64,000 bases of DNA from DATJPW01 sp963752855 (GTDB lineage Bacteria > Desulfobacterota > Desulfomonilia > Desulfomonilales > Desulfomonilaceae). A program made the translations under genes and the position numbers. The first letter of the stretch is position 1. Every line of letters begins with the position of its first letter. Below, one piece after another: positions 40,443 through 50,742 of the stretch. Location of the stretch: assembly GCA_963752855.1 (NCBI GenBank), contig CAVVZX010000045.1, positions 372,001 to 436,000 on the forward strand. The letters are read 5' to 3'. Below the pieces are notes generated by a model. That model saw only the letters and a program-made list of their open reading frames with translations. It was not told the DNA's origin and made no database searches.

Positions 40443-41807
40443 TCAATTCGAAGATTCGGACTTTAAATTGTATTTACGGATTTTCTTGTGAAGTGTGGTC
40501 CGATCTACCTCGAGGACTTTGGCTGCGCGACTTATATTCCATCCTTCTTCATCGAGGACTAGTTGAATGTGGCATTTCTCGACGTCCTCCAGCGATCTTG
40601 GCTGGGAATTAGTTGAGATACATATTCCGCGTGGCCTTAGATATTCGAACGCATCGGGACCGATGGCGCGCTTGCGCGATGTTACGACCGCGCGCTCTAT
40701 CACATTTTCAAGCTCACGTATGTTGCCGGGCCAATCGTAATCGACAAGGATCGTCATGGCTTCATCGCTCACAGAGTCAACTTGACGATTGGTTTCTTGC
40801 GAAAAATGTTGGGTAAAATGTTTTACCAAGAGAGGAATGTCTTCTTTTCTTTCCCTTAAAGGAGGGACTCGAAGCGAGATTACATTGATACGGTAGAAAA
40901 AATCCTGTCTAAAACTGCCCTGAGCGATTTGTTGATCTAAGTCCCGGTGAGTGGCGCTTATTAGTCGGAAATCGGCCCTGATCGGTTCCACACCCCCTAC
41001 CCTGTAGAAGGTTTTTTCTTGCAGGACTCGCAGCAGGTCCACCTGCATTTTGGGGCTTATTTCCCCGACCTCGTCCAAGAAAAGAGTGCCCCCTTCAGCT
41101 ACCTCGATTAATCCCTTCTTGGGCCGGACCGCTCCTGTGAACGAACCTTTTTCATGGCCAAACATCTCACTTTCCATGAGGCTTTCCGGAATAGCCCCAC
41201 AATTTATGGGCACAAAAGGTCTGCCCATCCGCTTACTGTTCGCGTGAATGGCTCTGGCCACCAGTTCTTTTCCGGTCCCGGTTTCACCGACGATCAAAAT
41301 TGACGAATCACTGGCCGCCACATCCTTTATCACATCGAATAGTTCCAACATGGGCTGTGACTTGCCAATAATCTTGTCCGTGGCGGTCCTGAGCTTGCTA
41401 ACCTCTCCCCTAAGATACTGTGTTTCCTCCAGAAGTCTTTTGTGCTCCATAAGTTTCGTCAGCATCAGACCTAGACCTTCCGGGTCGAAAGGTTTTACAA
41501 GGAAGTCATTGGCGCCCAACTTCATAGCTTCGACAGCGTGCTCAACCGTCCCGTACGCGGTCATTATCACTACCACTGTTGCAGGAAACGATTTCTTAGC
41601 CCTTTCCAGTAGGCCGAAACCTCCCATGCCGGGCATTTTTATGTCTACAAAAAGAATGTCATAGACATTTTGCTGCATCAGATCCAGAGCCTGTTCTCCT
41701 GATTCGGCCCGATCCACAGTCGCTCCTTCTCTTTCCAACCATGCTGCCAGAGATTCCCTTACAATAAGTTCGTCGTCCACCACCATGAATCTGGTTTTTC
41801 GGCTCAT
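40443..41807 (-). CDS. NtrC-family sigma-54 response regulator
   Basis: Receiver domain (1-120: VVDDE, phosphoacceptor Asp in FVDIKMPG, Lys in LVKPF), AAA+ domain (about 150-380: Walker A GETGTGKEL, Walker B LFLDEVGEI, sigma-54 loop GSFTGA instead of GAFTGA), and a Fis-type HTH at the end (NISRAAKVLEVDRTTLHKKI). Phosphorylation by the upstream kinase should let it activate sigma-54 promoters. AGGAGG lies about 10 bases before the ATG. The two genes are 55 bases apart. Confidence 0.94.
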   Translation of the reverse strand: MSRKTRFMVVDDELIVRESLAAWLEREGATVDRAESGEQALDLMQQNVYDILFVDIKMPGMGGFGLLERAKKSFPATVVVIMTAYGTVEHAVEAMKLGANDFLVKPFDPEGLGLMLTKLMEHKRLLEETQYLRGEVSKLRTATDKIIGKSQPMLELFDVIKDVAASDSSILIVGETGTGKELVARAIHANSKRMGRPFVPINCGAIPESLMESEMFGHEKGSFTGAVRPKKGLIEVAEGGTLFLDEVGEISPKMQVDLLRVLQEKTFYRVGGVEPIRADFRLISATHRDLDQQIAQGSFRQDFFYRINVISLRVPPLRERKEDIPLLVKHFTQHFSQETNRQVDSVSDEAMTILVDYDWPGNIRELENVIERAVVTSRKRAIGPDAFEYLRPRGICISTNSQPRSLEDVEKCHIQLVLDEEGWNISRAAKVLEVDRTTLHKKIRKYNLKSESSN

Positions 41808-41861
41808 AATCCGATCCGCCTCCTTAGCCCCATCCCGCTCACCGTGCCTGGAGGGGCGCCA

Positions 41862-43449
41862 CTAGATTGCTTTTCTTTCTTTTTCCGGCTCACCCAAAGG
41901 TAGATTAAGAGTAAACGTGGTCCCTTTGCCCTCTTCACTGTCTACCTCAACTGTCCCTCCGTGTTGCGATACGATCCCATAGACCACGCTTAAGCCAAGC
42001 CCGACACCCTTACCGTCTTCTTTCGTGGTGACAAACGGCTCGAAAATAGTCCTTTGGATTTCCTTGGGAATACCGGCGCCTGTATCGCTTACTCGTATCG
42101 TGACATATTTTCCTCGTTTGTGCATTCCCGCGGTTACCCGGATGAGCCCTCCGCTTGGCAGCGCTTCTACCGCATTCAGCATCAAATTGAGTAGCGCCTG
42201 TTTGACTTGATCTCTATCAGAGTAAATGGCGGGCAGCGTGTTATCGATTTGCCTCTCGAAAGTTATGCTCTGCAATTCCATCCGATTACCCACCAGAAGC
42301 ACAATTTCGTCCAATAACGCTCCTAGGTCGAAAGAGGTTTTGCGAAAACTGCTTTGCCGGGCAAACGAAAGGAGGTTACGAAGTATCTGGCCGCATCTCG
42401 CGGATTCCGAGGATATCAGCTCGAGATAACTCCGGAATTTCTTAAGCTGTTCCGGAGTGATGGTGTCGCCGTCCAGTGACGAGCCCATAAGTTTCGCGAA
42501 AGTTAATATCCCCTGAATGGGATTGTTGATCTCGTGAACCGCCGCTGCGGCCAATTTGCCCAGCGCTATCATTCTATCTTCGTGAAATAGCTGAGACACG
42601 TTTTCTCTTATGTTCCTGGCTTGACGATCCAAGACACGATCCATGCTCTGGGTAACGTCTTTCCAGATAATTAGCACCCCTTTCTTCCCACGTTCGTCTT
42701 CCCTCAGAGGATACCAACTAATCGTGAAGTATCTGGAACGACCATCCTCCCGCGCGTCTTCTCTGACGCTATGGGTGACTTGGCCCGTAGCCAGGACGTC
42801 CATGAGAGCGCACTTATAACCTCGGTGGTGGCACGGTTCGATACTGCGGTGTATTATCCAATGACAATCCCGACCAAGGCAGTCCTTTCTTTTCATTTTG
42901 GTGCGCTGGAGGATACGCGTTGTTGATCTCTTTGACCTTGAAATCCTCGTCAACTTGCATGATGCTTATATCGGCATTCGCCATAAGAGCTTCTTTTATC
43001 AGCTCGACGCTTTCCAATTTGCTTTGAGCAGTGCCGAGTTGTCCAGACACCATCCGAAGCGCTCGGAAAGCCCTCAGGATAAAGGAATCAATAATTCGAG
43101 TTTGCGGTGGGACGGTTCTCAACAGGCGCTTTCGCAGCTTGGGATCGTCAGATGTTATGATCAGCAGGTCCGGCGCCTGTTGCTTGAGCGCCTCTCGATA
43201 ATCATCAAACACGGGAATCTTGGAGTCCATCGCCGATTTGGCCGCTGCCGGCGGCCAGCCTTCCACCACAACTCCGAGTAATATGGGATCCAATCCCATG
43301 GGCGAAAGCGATTCGCTGATGTGCTCGTATTCGTCCAGAGCTTCTTCGCCGCCAACTATCAGTACCTTGACCTCTTCGCGACAGCCGGCGGGCTTCGGTA
43401 GAGCACTCGAAATATTATCGATCTTTTCAGCTCGCTTTTTTCGGCTCAT
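41862..43449 (-). CDS. Sensor histidine kinase with cysteine-bearing PAS domain (one frameshift)
   Basis: Partner kinase of the NtrC-type regulator. An N-terminal part (about 20-140) resembles an atypical Rossmann receiver-like fold (VKVLIVGGEEALDEY). A PAS domain follows that contains a four-cysteine stretch (C at CLGRDC, then ...PCHHRGYKC). HisKA H-box VHEINNPIQG and HATPase with NLMLNAVEALPSGG, SDTGAGIP and GLGLSVVYG complete it. A shift near 42890 splits the first 190 residues from the rest. No membrane helix; cytoplasmic. The signal may be redox or metal, inferred from the cysteines only. Confidence 0.88.
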
Positions 43450-43582
43450 TAGAACCTCGTTTTCCTAGACATTGTAACAAAATACAGGGTCGAGGCAAGT
43501 GCTCAGCAGGTTGCCGACAAAGACCAAAAAAAGATGGCTGAAAACAGATCGTGTGGGTCAACATTGATTGGAGCGGCATTGG

Positions 43583-43611
43583 TTGACAGCAAACGGGGCC
43601 TGTGCTATTTC
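43583..43611 (+). promoter_or_regulatory. Candidate extended -10 promoter for secA
   Basis: TTGACA (43583-43588), a 17-base spacer, and TATTTC (43606-43611) preceded by TGC, an extended -10 TG. It lies about 194 bases before the secA start. A leader of that length could hold a SecM-like regulatory peptide, but none was identified. The gap 43450-43804 holds nothing else. Confidence 0.5.
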
Positions 43612-43804
43612 CACGTCCAGTGGCCGAGAATCAGCGATCCATGAGATGTGCGTATTAATATTGTCAAAATCGTGAACCTCACGGCTGCTACTTTGTCTTT
43701 TATAAAAGCATGGTCTTCTGTCTGACGCCAAGAATCCGTTTGGATGCAAGAAGGCGCTGCTTCTACAAAAATCTTCTTCCGTAATGGAAGTGAGGATACC
43801 AATA

Positions 43805-46444
43805 ATGCTGGAATCGATTGCCAGAAAATTCTTCGGCAGCAAAAACGAGCGAGATCTTAAGCGGTTGGAGCCAATAGTTCAAGCTATTAACGAACTTGAG
43901 CCCAAAGTAAAGCCCCTTTCCGACCAAGCTATGAAGGAAAAAACCCAGGAATTCAAGGATCGTCTTGCGAAAGGTGAAACCGTCGACGATCTTCTCCCTG
44001 AAGCATTTGCCTTGGCGCGTGAGGCTTCGATGCGGGCGTTGGGAATGAGGCCTTTTGACGTGCAATTAATTGGTGGCATAGTGCTTCACCAGGGCAAGAT
44101 AGCTGAAATGAAGACCGGCGAGGGTAAAACTCTAGCTGCCGCTCTGCCGGTGTACCTTAATGCTCTCACCGGCCGAGGTGTGCACGTTGTGACGGTCAAC
44201 GACTATCTGGCGCAGAGAGACGCCGAATGGATGGGGGCCATATATAAATTCCTCGGACTGACCGTGGGAGTAATTATCCACGACCTCTCCGATGAGGAGC
44301 GCCGAATAGCGTATGATTCTGATGTGACATACGGCACGAACAATGAGTTCGGGTTCGATTATTTACGGGACAATATGAAGTTTCGCCTGGAAGACTATGT
44401 TCAACGAGAACTCCATTACGCGATCGTCGACGAGGTGGACAGCATTCTCATAGATGAGGCGAGGACCCCTCTTATCATATCCGGACCGACACATGAAAAC
44501 ACTGACAAGTATTATAAGATAAATCGGGTTATTCCCGGCCTACGGAAGGAGAGCGACTATACTATTGATGAAAAAGCACGAAGCGTTGTGCTGACCGAAG
44601 ATGGCGTCGCCAGAGTGGAAAGGGCCTTAAACGTGAGCAATCTTTTCGATCCTTCTCAGATGGAGGTCCTTCACCACGTCAATCAGGCTCTCAAAGCCCA
44701 TACCCTTTTCAAGAAAGATGTTGATTACATAGTAAAGGACGGCCAGGTAATTATTGTCGACGAGTTCACAGGGCGTTTGATGCCTGGGAGGCGTTATTCC
44801 GATGGGCTTCACCAGGCGCTGGAAGCCAAAGAGGGTGTGCGTATTGAGAACGAGAATCAGACCCTCGCAACTATTACGTTTCAGAATTATTTCCGCATGT
44901 ACGAAAAACTCGCGGGCATGACCGGGACTGCAGATACCGAAGCGGTTGAATTCAAGAAAATTTACGATCTTGAGGTAGTGGTCATCCCGACTAATCTTCC
45001 CATGATACGTGATGATAACTCAGACCTCATATACAAAACCGAGCAGGAAAAGTTTGACGCTGCCGTTGAAGAGATAAAGGAACTCCATCGACTCGGTCAA
45101 CCGGCTCTGGTCGGCACCATTTCCATCGAGAAATCCGAATATCTTGCCAAGAGACTAAAGAAAATCGGCATCCCGCACAATGTCCTTAATGCAAAGAACC
45201 ATGCGGGTGAGGCTGAAATAGTGGCTCAGGCGGGTCGATACGGCGCTGTAACAATCTCCACTAATATGGCCGGTCGTGGAACTGACATTTTGCTCGGAGG
45301 CAATCCGGTTTTTCTCGCCCGCTCTAAATCCAAGAAAGGTGAGGATTCTGAGGACTTCGCAGAGCTATTGGCAGAATTCAAAGCCAAATGCGAGGAAGAA
45401 AAGAAAAAAGTTATTGAGGCGGGAGGCCTGCACATACTCGGAACTGAACGTCATGAATCGCGGCGAATCGACAATCAGTTACGCGGCCGGTCGGGACGCC
45501 AGGGAGATCCGGGTTCCAGCCGTTTCTACCTCAGTCTTGAAGATGATTTGATGCGTATTTTCGGCGGCGAACGGGTCAAGATGATAATGGAACGAGTCGG
45601 CATGGAAGATGGCGTCCCCATCGAACACAAATATACTACTAGGGCAATTGAGAACGCTCAGCGCAAAGTTGAAGCTCATAATTTCGACATACGAAAACAT
45701 CTTCTTGAATTCGATGACGTCATGAATAAACAACGTGAAGTTGTATATTCTCAGCGCCGTTTCATACTCGGAGGTGATAACCTCAAAGACACGGTTCAAG
45801 ACATGATGGCCGATCTGGTAGAGGACATTGTCGACAGGTACGCAGATGATAAAAAGCATTTTGATGATTGGGATATCACGGCCCTAAGCGACGCTTTGTG
45901 GGGGCAATTCGGCATTCGTTTCAATTTTAGTCAGTTGCCGCCTGAGCAGCAAAATCGTGACGCGCTCGTGGAATACATCCTGGCGAGGGCTCAACGGCGA
46001 TACGATCAAAAAGAAGCGGAGTTGACACCCGAAACCATGCGAGAATTGGAAAAATTCATTATGCTTCAGGCCGTTGACACGCAGTGGAAAGATCATCTGC
46101 TCAGTATGGATCATCTCAAGGACGGAATAGGCCTGAGAGGATATGGACAGCGCGACCCACTCAAGGAATATCAGAAAGAAGGCTACGAGATATTCCTTGA
46201 TATGAGTCTTCGTATCAAGGAAGAAACCATCAGGAATCTATTCCTTGTCAGATTGGCTGCGGACGACGGATTGCAGGAACTGACCTCCGAGCGGGATCAG
46301 GAAATGCAACTATCCTACGGTGACGGCATGGGTGATTCCCAGCCAAAGACCGTTAAACGCCAGGCTGCTAAGGTTGGCCGAAATGACCCGTGTCCGTGCG
46401 GATCGGGCAAGAAATACAAGAAGTGCTGTGGCAAGGCTGCATGA
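43805..46444 (+). CDS. secA: Preprotein translocase ATPase SecA
   Basis: Motor ATPase of the Sec pathway, 879 residues. Walker A MKTGEGKTLAA (about 103-113), DEVDSILIDEAR (Walker B), the helicase motifs (TVNDYLAQRDAEWMG, VTISTNMAGRGTDILLGGN, RRIDNQLRGRSGRQGD), and a C-terminal zinc tail (CPCGSGKKYKKCC) that binds SecB or lipids. The ATG 43805 has GAGG about 8 bases upstream; an in-frame ATG 43784 would add seven residues. The gene is intact. The VanZ-like gene overlaps its stop by ATGA. Confidence 0.98.
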   Translation: MLESIARKFFGSKNERDLKRLEPIVQAINELEPKVKPLSDQAMKEKTQEFKDRLAKGETVDDLLPEAFALAREASMRALGMRPFDVQLIGGIVLHQGKIAEMKTGEGKTLAAALPVYLNALTGRGVHVVTVNDYLAQRDAEWMGAIYKFLGLTVGVIIHDLSDEERRIAYDSDVTYGTNNEFGFDYLRDNMKFRLEDYVQRELHYAIVDEVDSILIDEARTPLIISGPTHENTDKYYKINRVIPGLRKESDYTIDEKARSVVLTEDGVARVERALNVSNLFDPSQMEVLHHVNQALKAHTLFKKDVDYIVKDGQVIIVDEFTGRLMPGRRYSDGLHQALEAKEGVRIENENQTLATITFQNYFRMYEKLAGMTGTADTEAVEFKKIYDLEVVVIPTNLPMIRDDNSDLIYKTEQEKFDAAVEEIKELHRLGQPALVGTISIEKSEYLAKRLKKIGIPHNVLNAKNHAGEAEIVAQAGRYGAVTISTNMAGRGTDILLGGNPVFLARSKSKKGEDSEDFAELLAEFKAKCEEEKKKVIEAGGLHILGTERHESRRIDNQLRGRSGRQGDPGSSRFYLSLEDDLMRIFGGERVKMIMERVGMEDGVPIEHKYTTRAIENAQRKVEAHNFDIRKHLLEFDDVMNKQREVVYSQRRFILGGDNLKDTVQDMMADLVEDIVDRYADDKKHFDDWDITALSDALWGQFGIRFNFSQLPPEQQNRDALVEYILARAQRRYDQKEAELTPETMRELEKFIMLQAVDTQWKDHLLSMDHLKDGIGLRGYGQRDPLKEYQKEGYEIFLDMSLRIKEETIRNLFLVRLAADDGLQELTSERDQEMQLSYGDGMGDSQPKTVKRQAAKVGRNDPCPCGSGKKYKKCCGKAA

Positions 46445-46863
46445 TTTCGACCTTCGTCTTAGACAGGCTGTGGGTCCCGGTTGTGGGCTATTGCGCCGGA
46501 ATATTTTATCTTTCCAGTCTGACAATGCCTCCCGCGCCGATGGACCTTATTCCCGATAAGCTTGGCCACATCATCTTGTATGCAGGGTTGGGCTTTTTGG
46601 TCGCCCGTTATTTGCGAGGCCGCCACGGCTTCGGGGGATTCGCTGTCGGCGCTTTCGCTGCGATTTTTTGTCTGATTTATGGCATGACAGACGAATTCCA
46701 TCAATACTTTGTGGAAGGGCGCAATGCCGAAATCGGTGACATAGTCGCGGATTTTTTCGGAGGGATTATTGGGGGCTTGGCGTACATTCTGTTTCTCCGC
46801 GGCCGATTGCGGGCAGACAGAAAACCTTGCGCCCCGGCTAGCAGGAGTACAATAGGTTCATGA
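46441..46863 (+). CDS. VanZ-like small membrane protein
   Basis: A 140-residue protein with three or four membrane helices (VVGYCAGIFYLSSLTMP, HIILYAGLGFLVARYL, GFAVGAFAAIFCLIYG, DFFGGIIGGLAYILFL) and the VanZ-family signature TDEFHQYFVEGRNAEIGDIV. The ATG overlaps the secA stop (ATGA), so it is translationally coupled. Members are broadly distributed with no settled function outside glycopeptide resistance; here resistance is not implied. Confidence 0.85.
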   Translation: MISTFVLDRLWVPVVGYCAGIFYLSSLTMPPAPMDLIPDKLGHIILYAGLGFLVARYLRGRHGFGGFAVGAFAAIFCLIYGMTDEFHQYFVEGRNAEIGDIVADFFGGIIGGLAYILFLRGRLRADRKPCAPASRSTIGS

Positions 46864-46885
46864 TAGAATAAGAACCCCGAGTAAA

Positions 46886-47789
46886 TTGGGAAGAATTGTA
46901 AATTCCCGGGAGGGTATCCACATTATCTCTTATCAACGCGACCATTTCGTTCCTACCTCGGAGTTGGCGCTTCCATTCCTTGACGATATAGGGTGGCACC
47001 ATGCGCGGATACCGCGTTTTCACCGCGTGTCGCACGGTCAGAGGCAAGGTTTTCCGGATGGAAGATCATTTGGACAGGCTCTATTATTCTGCGTCCGGGA
47101 TTCACATGAAACCGCCTCTCGATAGAGACGCTCTACGGACACTATTGACTGAACTCGTGGACCGAAACGCGAAATCCGGTATTAAGGACGACTTGCTCAT
47201 TGACGTGATTTTCAGCGGCGGCCTCCTCGGCAATACCATGAAACAATCAAATAATGGAGCTTATCTTTATATTGCTGCGCAGCCGCTGGAAGCGCCCCCC
47301 AATGAGCTGTACGAGAGAGGGATTGCGCTTGCGACATTTCCGCACCTGAGAGTCTGCCCTGACATAAAGCTGCTGCATTACATTGGCGCTATTCTGGCTC
47401 ATCAAACAGTTGTGCCTACGGTAGACGCCTACGAAGTGCTCTTTGTGGACCCGTCTGACCGCCAAACCATTCTCGAAGGATCGACATTTACCGTCTTCTT
47501 CGTCAACTCCGACAAGGAGGTCCTCACACCGCCTTTGGATGGGAAGATCTTGGACAGCATCACCAGACGTGTGGTCTTGGAAATTCTGAAGTCGGAAGGT
47601 CTTGCCCTGCGCGAGGCGCCGGTTATGTTGAGCCAAATCTCATCGTTAACTGAATCGTTCATTGCCTCCACGACCCGTAACGTGCTCCCCGTGACTCGGA
47701 TAGACAGCACAATCATAGGAAGCGGCAGACCTGGAACCGTTACACAATCTATTATGGGCGCCCTGCAAGCATACCTCGATTCCTATTAA
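46886..47789 (+). CDS. PLP class IV aminotransferase (one frameshift)
   Basis: Fold-type IV PLP enzyme of the branched-chain or D-amino-acid transaminase group. The N-terminal part (IISYQRDHFVPTSELALPF) is joined, by an extra G near 46991, to GYRVFTACRTVRGKVFRMEDHLDRL. The PLP lysine fits CPDIKLLHYIGAIL; later DAYEVLFVD, ILEGSTFTVFFV and LPVTRIDSTIIGSG follow. About 300 residues. Start not sure (TTG 46886 is weak). Lies 23 bases after the VanZ-like gene. The substrate cannot be distinguished. Confidence 0.8.
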
Positions 47790-47925
47790 CTTTGTCGCTC
47801 CGTGACGAGGCCGGCGTCCAAGCGACGGGATACTCGGCGCGCCACTTCGGTCTGCAAGCGAGTTCACTATACAGAATCACAAAATGATCGCGTGTCACTA
47901 TGAAACCCTCTCCAAGCGATTTCGC

Positions 47926-47954
47926 TTGACATAAACGGCCGCGCAAAATATTCT
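47926..47954 (+). promoter_or_regulatory. Sigma-70 promoter of the had-like gene
   Basis: A perfect TTGACA (47926-47931), 17-base spacer and TATTCT (47949-47954), 110 bases before the gene. This is the best-matched plus-strand promoter seen in the window. Nothing else is supported in 47790-48063. Confidence 0.6.
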
Positions 47955-48063
47955 TGTACATGAACGTTAGTTATACATTATCCTCCCTCTAGTAAAAACC
48001 TTATTTCGCCCGTTGTTAACAGGCCAATGACCTTCCCGGCCACCAACAGGAGGTAGACGCGCG

Positions 48064-49179
48064 ATGGTTCCAAGCAAAATTCAAACTTGGCAGATGGTTA
48101 AAGGGCCGACCTATGACAAAGAGGCCGGCAAAGTCACCGCTCCCGGCGAATTACAGCGAACAGAAGTTCCTGTGCCTGAATTAGGCGCCAACGAAGTTCT
48201 GGTCAAAGTCGCAGGCTGCGGGGTATGTCATACTGACATGTCATACTTCTATGACGGAGTCCCCACCGTCACAAAACCACCCCTTACTCTCGGGCATGAA
48301 ATTTCCGGGGAAGTCGTGGCTGCCGGACCTGGAGCAGAATCCTGGGTTGGCAAGAACGTCATCGTCCCCGCGGTTATGCCGTGCAACAATTGCGACATTT
48401 GCGCCAAAGGTCGTGGCAATAGATGCTTGGCTCAGAAGATGCCCGGAAATTCCTTGGGAATCTATGGCGGTTTTTCCGATTACATCCCTGTCCCGGCGCA
48501 AGACCTCTGCGTAGTTAACGATCTGAAGGGACGCCCCCTTGCCAACTACGCTGTTGTCGCCGACGCGGCCACGACCCCGTACCAGGCTGCCGTCCGAGTA
48601 GAACTTGAAAAGGGCGATCCGGTGCTAATTACCGGAGTGACCGGCGGCGTTGGGGTGTACATGGCCCAGGTTGCAAAGGCTCTTGGCGCTAAACCTATCG
48701 TTGGAATGGCTCGGAACGAGGAAAAGCTTAAGAGAGCCCTGACTATGGGCGCGGATTACGTCATCAACACGCGAGACAAGGACTTCAAAGCAATCCAAGA
48801 CGAGTTCAGGGGCATAGCCAAGCAGGCAGGTGTCAAGGCAAACGTCGGATGGAAAATATTCGAATGCACCGGCACTGGCGCCGCGCAGGATATAGCATTA
48901 GGTCTGCTGGGCTTTATCGGAAAACTGGCAGTTGTCGGTTTTGGATTGCAGAAGAACAGTTACAGCATGTCCCGTCTCATGGCGTTCGACGCAGACGTGA
49001 TCGGCACATGGGGATGCTTGCCGAAGTATTATCCAAAGGTCTTGGAAATGGTCCAGGACGGCCGAATTCAGATCGATCCGCTGTTGGAAACGAGGCCGAT
49101 GTCCTCAATTAAACAGGCATTTGAGGAAGCGCACAGCGGGACCTTGACTAAGCGCATAGTTCTTATGCCTGATTTCTGA
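48064..49179 (+). CDS. had: 6-hydroxycyclohex-1-ene-1-carbonyl-CoA dehydrogenase-like zinc alcohol dehydrogenase
   Basis: A 371-residue medium-chain zinc dehydrogenase. Catalytic zinc ligands in GCGVCHTDMS and GHEISGEV, structural zinc cysteines in CNNCDICAKGRGNRC, nucleotide loop GVTGGVGVYMAQ. The N-terminus (KIQTWQMVKGPTYDK) and PTVTKPPLTLGHE resemble the Had enzymes of anaerobic benzoate degraders, which oxidise 6-hydroxycyclohex-1-ene-carbonyl-CoA with NAD. Other bam/had pathway genes are not in this window, so the name rests on protein similarity alone. AGGAGG lies before the ATG, with a promoter and terminator of its own. Confidence 0.78.
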   Translation: MVPSKIQTWQMVKGPTYDKEAGKVTAPGELQRTEVPVPELGANEVLVKVAGCGVCHTDMSYFYDGVPTVTKPPLTLGHEISGEVVAAGPGAESWVGKNVIVPAVMPCNNCDICAKGRGNRCLAQKMPGNSLGIYGGFSDYIPVPAQDLCVVNDLKGRPLANYAVVADAATTPYQAAVRVELEKGDPVLITGVTGGVGVYMAQVAKALGAKPIVGMARNEEKLKRALTMGADYVINTRDKDFKAIQDEFRGIAKQAGVKANVGWKIFECTGTGAAQDIALGLLGFIGKLAVVGFGLQKNSYSMSRLMAFDADVIGTWGCLPKYYPKVLEMVQDGRIQIDPLLETRPMSSIKQAFEEAHSGTLTKRIVLMPDF

Positions 49180-49260
49180 TGTCTTTTCGCAAGGAAGATT
49201 ATGAGTGATTTGGGCCGGCAAGGGACGCCGGGCCCTGCCATAATGGACGATGCGGCGCAG

Positions 49261-49281
49261 GGGCGGGTTTGAGACCCGCCC
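49261..49281. repeat. Small GC palindrome
   Basis: GGGCGGGT and ACCCGCCC flank a five-base loop. A second near-palindrome (about 49212-49236) lies just upstream. Not a terminator by itself. Confidence 0.6.
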
Positions 49282-49310
49282 AAAACCTGAGATACGGCGG
49301 AGCAAAGAAG

Positions 49311-49350
49311 AACCCCCGGCCGATCAAATCGGTCGGGGGTTTTTTCTTTT
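49311..49350. terminator. Intrinsic terminator between had and a methyltransferase
   Basis: A stem AACCCCC-GCCGAT / ATCGG-CGGGGGTT with a three-base loop, followed by six T and TCTTTT on the plus strand. It should end had. On the minus strand the flank is also T-rich, so it may serve the convergent methyltransferase too. Confidence 0.85.
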
Positions 49351-49377
49351 CGGAACGCGTCGAAATTGACTCGGTCG

Positions 49378-50067
49378 CTAAGCAAGCGGTCTGACCGCCG
49401 TCACGATCCGATAAATGTCATAGACGTCCTGAACCTCAATTTCCTTGAAGCCGCATCTTGCAAGATTCTCTTCAATCTCCGAACGAGTTTCATAAACGTC
49501 ACAAACTTCTCCCCTGGAGCCGAACAGTCCCACGGTCCCGCCCGGTTTCAGAAACTGGTACATGCACGCATAAATCGCCGGCCGCAAATGAGGTTTGACA
49601 TGAGGGATCATGAAGGAACTGATGACCTTGTCAAATGACTTTTCCGGCGCATAGTCTTCTACCGAGGTGGTGATGAAACTGATGTTCTCCAGGGATTCTT
49701 TCAGGATTTTCTCTTCGGCGAGTTCGATCATATCCTCTGACAGATCTATGCCTACCACTTCCGAAGCGTCAGCGGCGGCCAGCACAGTAGCGGAACCTGT
49801 GCCGCAGCCCACATCCAACACCCGGTCATTTTCCGTGACAGTAAGTTCTATGAGTCTTCTAAGGCCTTTTCTGTAACCGGGGTCCAGGGACCACTGAAAA
49901 TCATAGCTCTTCTTGCGTAATTTATAATAAAGCTGGATAGACTTTTCTGTAGGCATCAGCTTCACTACGGTGGTACCCTGGATATACGCCTTCCTCAGTA
50001 CTCTCACCACCGGGCGAAGCAGCCGTCGAAATGGTTCGTGGTCCTCGCTGACCAAAGTTTGATTCAT
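49378..50067 (-). CDS. SAM-dependent methyltransferase (UbiE-like)
   Basis: A 229-residue class I methyltransferase. SAM motif LDVGCGTGSATVL, VVGIDLSEDMIELAEEK, and the post-I acid; a late GGTVGLFGSRGE loop. An N-terminal helical extension of about 65 residues precedes it. AGGGGG lies about 9 bases before the ATG. No frameshift. The substrate is unknown; quinone or lipid modification is a family guess. Confidence 0.82.
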   Translation of the reverse strand: MNQTLVSEDHEPFRRLLRPVVRVLRKAYIQGTTVVKLMPTEKSIQLYYKLRKKSYDFQWSLDPGYRKGLRRLIELTVTENDRVLDVGCGTGSATVLAAADASEVVGIDLSEDMIELAEEKILKESLENISFITTSVEDYAPEKSFDKVISSFMIPHVKPHLRPAIYACMYQFLKPGGTVGLFGSRGEVCDVYETRSEIEENLARCGFKEIEVQDVYDIYRIVTAVRPLA

Positions 50068-50171
50068 TATAAGTACCCCCTTTAGGATAACCTATGCAAT
50101 CTTATTACAGCAGCCAAGAATTCGCAAGCAAAAAACCTACGCTGAATTGCTAACCCGTTGCAATGCTTAAT

Positions 50172-50742
50172 TTATGTTTTTGAATGAAGCACGTTTTGAG
50201 CACGCTCAACCCCATGCGTCAGGATCAATCGAACTGCGCTAAGACCGCTCTGAATAAGATCTTTCATGACTTCAGTCCCATCGGGGCCAAACGAAGTCAA
50301 GACGAATTCTTTCGGGGGCCATTTCAGCGGGCGGCCGCCCTATTCCAAGTCTCACTCTAACGAAGTCCTCATGCTCCAAACAATCGACAATCGATCCAAC
50401 GCCTCTATGTCCTCCGTGACCACCTCCGACCTTTATGCGCACACGCCCCTCAGCAAGATCCAAATCATCGTGAATGACAATCATTCTTTGAGGACTCATT
50501 TTGCGAGCAGTCAGTATCGGAGCCACCGCTTCACCGCTCAAGTTCATGTACGTCTGAGGCTTTACCAAAAGAGCTTCGCGGCCCGCAAGCCTCAGCTCAC
50601 ATATCATGGCCTTCTTTCGATTCGAGCGCCAGGAACACCGCTGTTTTTCGGCAAGCGCATCCACCACCATGAATCCCAGGTTGTGACGGTGGCGGCAATA
50701 TTCTTCTCCCGGGTTTCCCAGCCCTACGATTATCCATTCCAA
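50172..50742 (-). CDS. pth: Peptidyl-tRNA hydrolase (one frameshift)
   Basis: Frees tRNA from stalled peptides. WIIVGLGNPGEEYCRHRHN contains the catalytic His region, followed by LVKPQTYMNLSGE and VIHDDLDLAEGRVRIK, GGHGGHRG. A shift near 50317 then hides the C-terminus (EFVLTSFGPDGTEVMKDLIQ, ending in GVERAQNVLHSKT at 50172). I choose TTG 50742 (LEWII) because family members start within two residues of WLIVGLGNPG; the true start may also be TTG 50748. Total about 190 residues, the usual size. Usually next to rplY; here it faces a zincin gene. Confidence 0.9.
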
